From contig CAVXZL010000012.1 of the NCBI GenBank assembly GCA_963766345.1, positions 744,001-808,000 on the forward strand: a stretch of 64,000 bases of DNA, given 5' to 3'. The translations under genes and the position numbers were made by a program. Source of the DNA: DASVFB01 sp963766345 (GTDB taxonomy: Bacteria; Actinomycetota; Thermoleophilia; Gaiellales; Gaiellaceae). The notes under the pieces were generated by a model. The model did no database searches, was not told the origin of the DNA, and was given only the letters and a program-made list of their open reading frames with translations. Positions 60,189-64,000 of the stretch are shown here, piece by piece (within the stretch, counting starts at the first letter, position 1; the number at the start of each line of letters is the position of its first letter).

Positions 60189-62222
60189 GTGAGACGGCCG
60201 TTGCTTGCAGCGATTTTGTTCTTCGCGTCTGCGGGAGCAGCGCACGCGGCGTCGCCGGTGCGGATGGTCGTGCGCGATCTCGACGCGCCGCACGCGCGCA
60301 CGCTCGCGTCCGCGTCGCAACGGTTCAACATGGTCGGAATCCACTGGCAGGGCCGCGGGACGCCGTCGTTCCGGGTGCGCGGGCCACAAGGCTGGAGCGC
60401 GTGGCAGCAGGCCGACGACGACTGGGGCCGCAGCGGCGTATGGCGCAAGAGCAACGCCGTCTGGACGGGGACGGCGAGCGCGATCCAGATCCGCAAGCGC
60501 GGCGACGTGAGTCACGTTCGCGAGTACCTGCTCTGGAGCCCGCCGGTTCGCGAGACGGGCCGAACGCTGCAGATCACGGGCTCGCCGACGATCGTTACGC
60601 GAAGCGGCTGGCATGCCGAAGAGGAGATCCGCCGCGGCAAGCCGCGCTACGCGCCGTCGCTGCAGTTCGCGCTCGTGCATCACACGGTGACGGCGAACGC
60701 GTACTCGTGCAACCAGTCAGCGTCGATCGTGCGCGGCATCGAGGTCTACCACGTGCAGGGAAACGGCTGGGACGACATCGGCTACAACTTTCTCGTCGAC
60801 GCGTGCGGCCAGGTGTTCGAAGGCCGGTACGGCGGGATCATGAAGAACGTCGTCGGCGCGCATTCCGCGGGGTTCAACACCGGCTCGGTCGGAGTCGCCG
60901 TGATCGGCAACTTCAGCAAGACGACGCCCTCGAAGGCCGCGCAGGACGCACTCGTGAAGCTGCTCGCCTGGCGCCTCGACGTTGCACACGTCGACCCGTC
61001 GGCCACCGTCGTCTACAAGTCGGGCGGGAACTCGAAGTACCGCGCGGGCACGCGCGTGAAGCTGAGCGACATCTCGGCGCATCGCGACACGTATCTCACC
61101 GAGTGTCCGGGTAACGCGCTGTACGGCCTGCTTCCTTCGATCAGGACGCGCGTCGCGCAGACGGGGCTGCCGAAGCTCTACTCGCCCGTCGTCTCGGGCG
61201 CCGTCGGCGGGTTCGTCCGCTTCACCGCGCGGCTCACGTCGTCTCTGCCGTGGACGATCACCGTCTCGGATCCATCGGGCGCGACCGTCGCCACCGGCTC
61301 GGGCGTGGGGCCCGACGTGTTCTGGACGTGGGACGCGACGTTCGCGCCTCCGGCCGGCTACACGTGGGTGATGTCGGCCGGCGCAACCGTGCGCGCGGCC
61401 GTCGGCGTGCTCGGTGGCTCGCTGCCGGCTCTGACCGTGACCGACGCGCGCGTGAACCCGCCGACCCTCGATGGGCTCGCGGTGCCGAAGGCGACGGTGT
61501 CGTACACGCTCAGCGCCGGGGCGACCGTGACCGCCGCGCTCGTCGACTCGACCGGCGCGACCGCGACTTTACTGACGAAGACGCACACCGCCGGCGCACA
61601 GTCGTTCTCCTTCTCCGCCGCGGGTCTCGCAGAGGGCAACTACACGATCCGTCTCACCGCGACCGACCTGCTGGGACGGACGGCCCAGGCGACGGTTCCC
61701 GTGACGATCAGCCACAGCGTGCTCGCCTTCACGGCCGACTCGAGGCTCGTCTCGCCGAACTCCGACGGTCGCCGCGACCAGGCCGTCTTCAAGTTCGTGC
61801 TCGCGCAGCCGAGCGACGTCACGCTCACGCTCACGTCGATGCTGTCCACGTTCCCGCTGCTGGGAGCACAGCTCTCGGTCGGAGCGCAGAGCTTCGCGTT
61901 CACCGGGCTCGCCGCGACGGGCGTGCAGGTGCCGGACGGCCTCTACACGGCGACGCTCACCGTCGCGGGGCTGACGCAGACCCTGCCGCTCGCCATCGAC
62001 CGCGTGCCTCCGTCGATCGGGATTGCGACGCTCAAGCCGCTGACGGTGCGCGTGAGCGAGCCCGTGACGGTGATCGCCACGATCAACGGGCGCATCGTGA
62101 AGGCGAGCGTGAAGCCCGGCCTGACGAAGATCTCACCGAAGACGGTCGTCAGCACGCTGCGTCTCGTCGCCCGTGACGCGGCGGGCAACGAGTCCGCGCC
62201 GCTCACGTATCCGCTGCGCTGA
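60189..62222 (+). CDS. PGRP/amidase_2-type secreted N-acetylmuramoyl-L-alanine amidase
   Basis: A 677-residue secreted protein with signal peptide RRPLLAAILFFASAGAAHA. An N-terminal beta domain (about 25-120, GWSAWQQADDDWG) precedes a PGRP domain (about 140-310) whose zinc ligands are visible: FALVHHTVTA (His164/165), SDISAHRD (His298) and ECPG (Cys306). The remainder (about 330-677) is beta-rich, with repeated Ig/FlgD-like modules such as LAEGNYTIRLTATDLLGR and SPNSDGRRDQAVFKF and a possible sortase-free surface role. Predicted to cut or bind peptidoglycan. ATG or GTG start at 60189. Confidence 0.88.
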   Translation: MRRPLLAAILFFASAGAAHAASPVRMVVRDLDAPHARTLASASQRFNMVGIHWQGRGTPSFRVRGPQGWSAWQQADDDWGRSGVWRKSNAVWTGTASAIQIRKRGDVSHVREYLLWSPPVRETGRTLQITGSPTIVTRSGWHAEEEIRRGKPRYAPSLQFALVHHTVTANAYSCNQSASIVRGIEVYHVQGNGWDDIGYNFLVDACGQVFEGRYGGIMKNVVGAHSAGFNTGSVGVAVIGNFSKTTPSKAAQDALVKLLAWRLDVAHVDPSATVVYKSGGNSKYRAGTRVKLSDISAHRDTYLTECPGNALYGLLPSIRTRVAQTGLPKLYSPVVSGAVGGFVRFTARLTSSLPWTITVSDPSGATVATGSGVGPDVFWTWDATFAPPAGYTWVMSAGATVRAAVGVLGGSLPALTVTDARVNPPTLDGLAVPKATVSYTLSAGATVTAALVDSTGATATLLTKTHTAGAQSFSFSAAGLAEGNYTIRLTATDLLGRTAQATVPVTISHSVLAFTADSRLVSPNSDGRRDQAVFKFVLAQPSDVTLTLTSMLSTFPLLGAQLSVGAQSFAFTGLAATGVQVPDGLYTATLTVAGLTQTLPLAIDRVPPSIGIATLKPLTVRVSEPVTVIATINGRIVKASVKPGLTKISPKTVVSTLRLVARDAAGNESAPLTYPLR

Positions 62223-62748
62223 CCCAGCGGTCGTACCGTGCCTCGAGGCGCTCGAGGATCGTCGCGAGCAGCTCTGCTCGAACGACCGTCGCGCCTTCGA
62301 GGGCAAGCGACGTCGCGGTGCCGACGGGTAGCTCGTCGCGTGACTGCGTCACGTTGACGCCGATGCCCAGCACGACGCGCCCGTCGGCGGACTCCGCGAG
62401 GATGCCCGCGACCTTGCGGCCGCCGATCAGGACGTCGTTCGGATGCTTCACCGTCGTCTCGACGCCGGCCTGTTCGGCGAGCGCCTCCGCCACCGCCGCA
62501 CCGGCGACGAGCGAGAGCTCAGGCAGTCGCTCCGACGGCACGTCCGGCTCGAGCACGATCGAGAAGAGGAGGCTCGAGCCGGCGGGCGCGTGCCACTTGC
62601 GGCCGAGTCGCCCGCGGCCCTCCGTCTGCTCGTCCGTCGCGGCGACGGCGCCTTCGCCCGCACCGTCGAGGAGGCGCTGAGTAGACGCGCATCGATCGAC
62701 GAACGTGTATGGACGACCGAAGCGGCCGCGCAGCGGTACGACATCCAC
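62203..62748 (-). CDS. birA: Minimal biotin-[acetyl-CoA-carboxylase] ligase
   Basis: Attaches biotin to carboxylase carrier proteins. The 181-residue product has only the catalytic domain: VDRCASTQRLL, ATDEQTEGRGRLGRKWHAP (biotin loop), SLLFSIVLEP, KHPNDVLIGGRKVAGILAE (catalytic Lys) and VLGIGVNVTQ. There is no N-terminal DNA-binding domain and the usual C-terminal beta domain is missing or cut to LEARYDRW. GTG start, divergent from fabZ by 21 bases; overlaps the amidase gene at its end by 20 bases. Confidence 0.87.
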   Translation of the reverse strand: MDVVPLRGRFGRPYTFVDRCASTQRLLDGAGEGAVAATDEQTEGRGRLGRKWHAPAGSSLLFSIVLEPDVPSERLPELSLVAGAAVAEALAEQAGVETTVKHPNDVLIGGRKVAGILAESADGRVVLGIGVNVTQSRDELPVGTATSLALEGATVVRAELLATILERLEARYDRWVSAADT

Positions 62749-62769
62749 CGCGCACTACACTAGGCGCCC

Positions 62770-63228
62770 TTGACCGCGCCGCCTCCCTTCGGTCGGGAGA
62801 CAATCGAAGAGATCCTCCCGCACCGGTACCCCTTTCTGCTCTTGGACGAGGTCGTCGAGCTCGACCCGGGCTCGCGCGTCGTCGCGCGCAAGCGCGTGAC
62901 CGAAGAGGACTGCGCGGGCCACTTCCCCGGCAACCCGATCATGCCCGGCGTGAAGATGGTCGAGGCGCTCGCCCAGGCGGGCGCGGTCGCGGTGCTCTCG
63001 GAGGAGGCGAACCGCGGTCGGCTCGCGCTCTTCGCCGGCATCGACGACGTGCGTTTCAAGCGCATCGTCCGTCCCGGCGACGAGCTGACGCTCGAGTGCA
63101 CCCTGGAGACCGTTCGCGGTCCGATCGGCCGCGGCAAGGCGCGCGCTTCGGTCGACGGTGAGCTCGCCGTGCGCGGGACGCTCACGTTCGCCGTCCAGGA
63201 GGCGGCAGCTCAGGGAGCGCAGTCGTGA
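62770..63228 (+). CDS. fabZ: 3-hydroxyacyl-ACP dehydratase FabZ
   Basis: Dehydratase of fatty acid synthesis, 152 residues, TTG start. EEILPHRYPFLLLDEVVEL is followed by the hotdog-fold active site CAGHFPGNPIMPGVKMVEALAQAG with catalytic His51 and Glu65 (in parts), FAGIDDVRFKRIVRPGDEL and a C-terminal LAVRGTLTFAV. The length fits the family. It overlaps fabH by four bases (GTGA), so dehydration and condensation enzymes are co-expressed. Confidence 0.95.
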   Translation: MTAPPPFGRETIEEILPHRYPFLLLDEVVELDPGSRVVARKRVTEEDCAGHFPGNPIMPGVKMVEALAQAGAVAVLSEEANRGRLALFAGIDDVRFKRIVRPGDELTLECTLETVRGPIGRGKARASVDGELAVRGTLTFAVQEAAAQGAQS

Positions 63229-64000
63229 TCGGCGTCGCGAGCGGACGCAAGGTCGGCATCACCGGGCTCGGCGTGCATGTCCCCGACCGCGTGCTCACGA
63301 ACGACGAGCTGTCGACGCTCGTCGACACGTCGGACGAGTGGATCATGGAGCGCACCGGCATCCGCGAGCGGCGGATCGCGGCGGACGACGAGGCATTGAC
63401 CGACATCGCTCTTCCCGCGGCGCGCGAGGCGCTGCGAAAGGCGGGGCTCGAGGGCAAGGACATCGACTACCTCGTGTGCGCGACGGTGACGCCGGACATG
63501 ATGTTCCCGACGGCGTCGGCGCTCCTCGCCGACACGCTCGGCAGTACCGAAGCCGCCGCGTACGATCTGCTCGCCGGCTGCACCGGGTTCGTCTACGCGA
63601 TCGCGCAGGCGGCCGCGATGGTCGGCTCCGGCCTGTCGCATCACGCGCTCGTGGTCGGCGGCGACGTGCTCTCGAAGATCCTCGACTGGACCGACCGCTC
63701 GACGCTCGTGCTGTTCGGCGACGGCGCCGGCGCGGTCGTGCTCGAACCGGTGGAGGAGGGCGGCTTCCTCGGCTTCGAGCTCGGCGCCGACGGCGGAGGC
63801 GGCGAGCACCTGTGGTTGCCCGGCAGCGGCTCGCGCAAGTTTCCGGAGAACGGTCCGCCTCTCGTGAAGATGAACGGCCGCGAGGTCTTCAAGTTCGCGA
63901 CGCGTGTCATGATCCACTCCGCCGAAAGGATCCTCGAGGAGTGCGGTCGAACGATGGAGGACGTGGACGTCTACGTTCCGCACCAGGCGAACGTCCGCAT
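63225..64000 (+). CDS. fabH: 3-oxoacyl-ACP synthase III FabH (5' part; continues beyond window)
   Basis: Initiating condensing enzyme of fatty acid synthesis. The 258 visible residues, from GTG 63225, include KVGITGLGVHVPDRVLTNDE, TSDEWIMERTGIRERRI, the nucleophile Cys119 in DLLAGCTGFVYAIA, GGDVLSKILDWTDRST and the catalytic-His segment VPHQANVRI at the window edge. The second catalytic Asn and the C-terminus lie outside. Overlaps fabZ. Confidence 0.94.
   Translation, partial: MIGVASGRKVGITGLGVHVPDRVLTNDELSTLVDTSDEWIMERTGIRERRIAADDEALTDIALPAAREALRKAGLEGKDIDYLVCATVTPDMMFPTASALLADTLGSTEAAAYDLLAGCTGFVYAIAQAAAMVGSGLSHHALVVGGDVLSKILDWTDRSTLVLFGDGAGAVVLEPVEEGGFLGFELGADGGGGEHLWLPGSGSRKFPENGPPLVKMNGREVFKFATRVMIHSAERILEECGRTMEDVDVYVPHQANVR

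Overview
The window looks like the replication-origin region of a high-GC actinobacterium, most likely of the class Thermoleophilia (Gaiellales/Solirubrobacterales type). The evidence is the very high GC content, dense operons with ATGA/GTGA stop-start overlaps, frequent GTG/TTG starts, futalosine-type UbiA and Ccm/Hem clusters, and two secreted collagen-like proteins whose N-terminus (ATVIALAALFVALGGTGYAA type) I associate with that class. Lineage is inferred from family knowledge; no search was run. No gene-free stretch exceeds 300 bases.

Layout. 1-5490 (minus): methylmalonyl-CoA epimerase, a short FtsH-like protease, a DUF1385 protein, and a tryptophan dioxygenase-pabB-pabC operon. 5517-11830: rarA, a metallophosphoesterase, an alpha/beta hydrolase, two collagen-like secreted proteins flanking an arginase and tRNA-Phe, and an aminotransferase. 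11922-25674 (minus) is one nearly gapless run: an RsbW-like anti-sigma factor, treT, otsA, an aldehyde dehydrogenase, moaC, mogA, a UbiA prenyltransferase, ccmABCD, a CcsA/HemX protein, hemA, hemC, hemD, a SAM hydroxide adenosyltransferase and a methyltransferase. 25802-31059: an OmpR-type two-component system, an M28-like membrane protein and moeA. 31082-40130: an envelope-glycan block (GT2, GT4, three GT-C-like membrane proteins) around a class A penicillin-binding protein and an MscS channel. 40103-43049: a CPBP protease, a PrcB-like protein, chorismate mutase, a bifunctional nuclease, tRNA-Ile and a pentapeptide-repeat protein.

43034-56853 is the classical origin block. rpmH, rnpA, yidD, yidC, jag, rsmG, parA and parB run leftward; dnaA, dnaN, recF, dciA, gyrB and gyrA run rightward; the 275-bp gap between rpmH and dnaA carries DnaA boxes and a good dnaA promoter. 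56986-64000: a MerR-type regulator, galT, an SPFH-NfeD pair, a PGRP-type amidase, a minimal BirA, fabZ and the start of fabH.

Three features stand out. A sigma-B/F-like promoter (GTTTCA-N14-GGGTAG) sits just upstream of the RsbW-like gene that heads the trehalose genes, suggesting a self-regulated stress operon. Four conserved genes (pabB, ALDH, parB, one collagen-like gene) are each broken by exactly one inserted or deleted base, which points either to residual indel errors in the assembly or to real frameshifts. Several conserved genes (pabB, recF, galT, dciA, rsmG) have no ATG/GTG/TTG where their family N-terminus begins, and CTG or ACG codons stand there instead.
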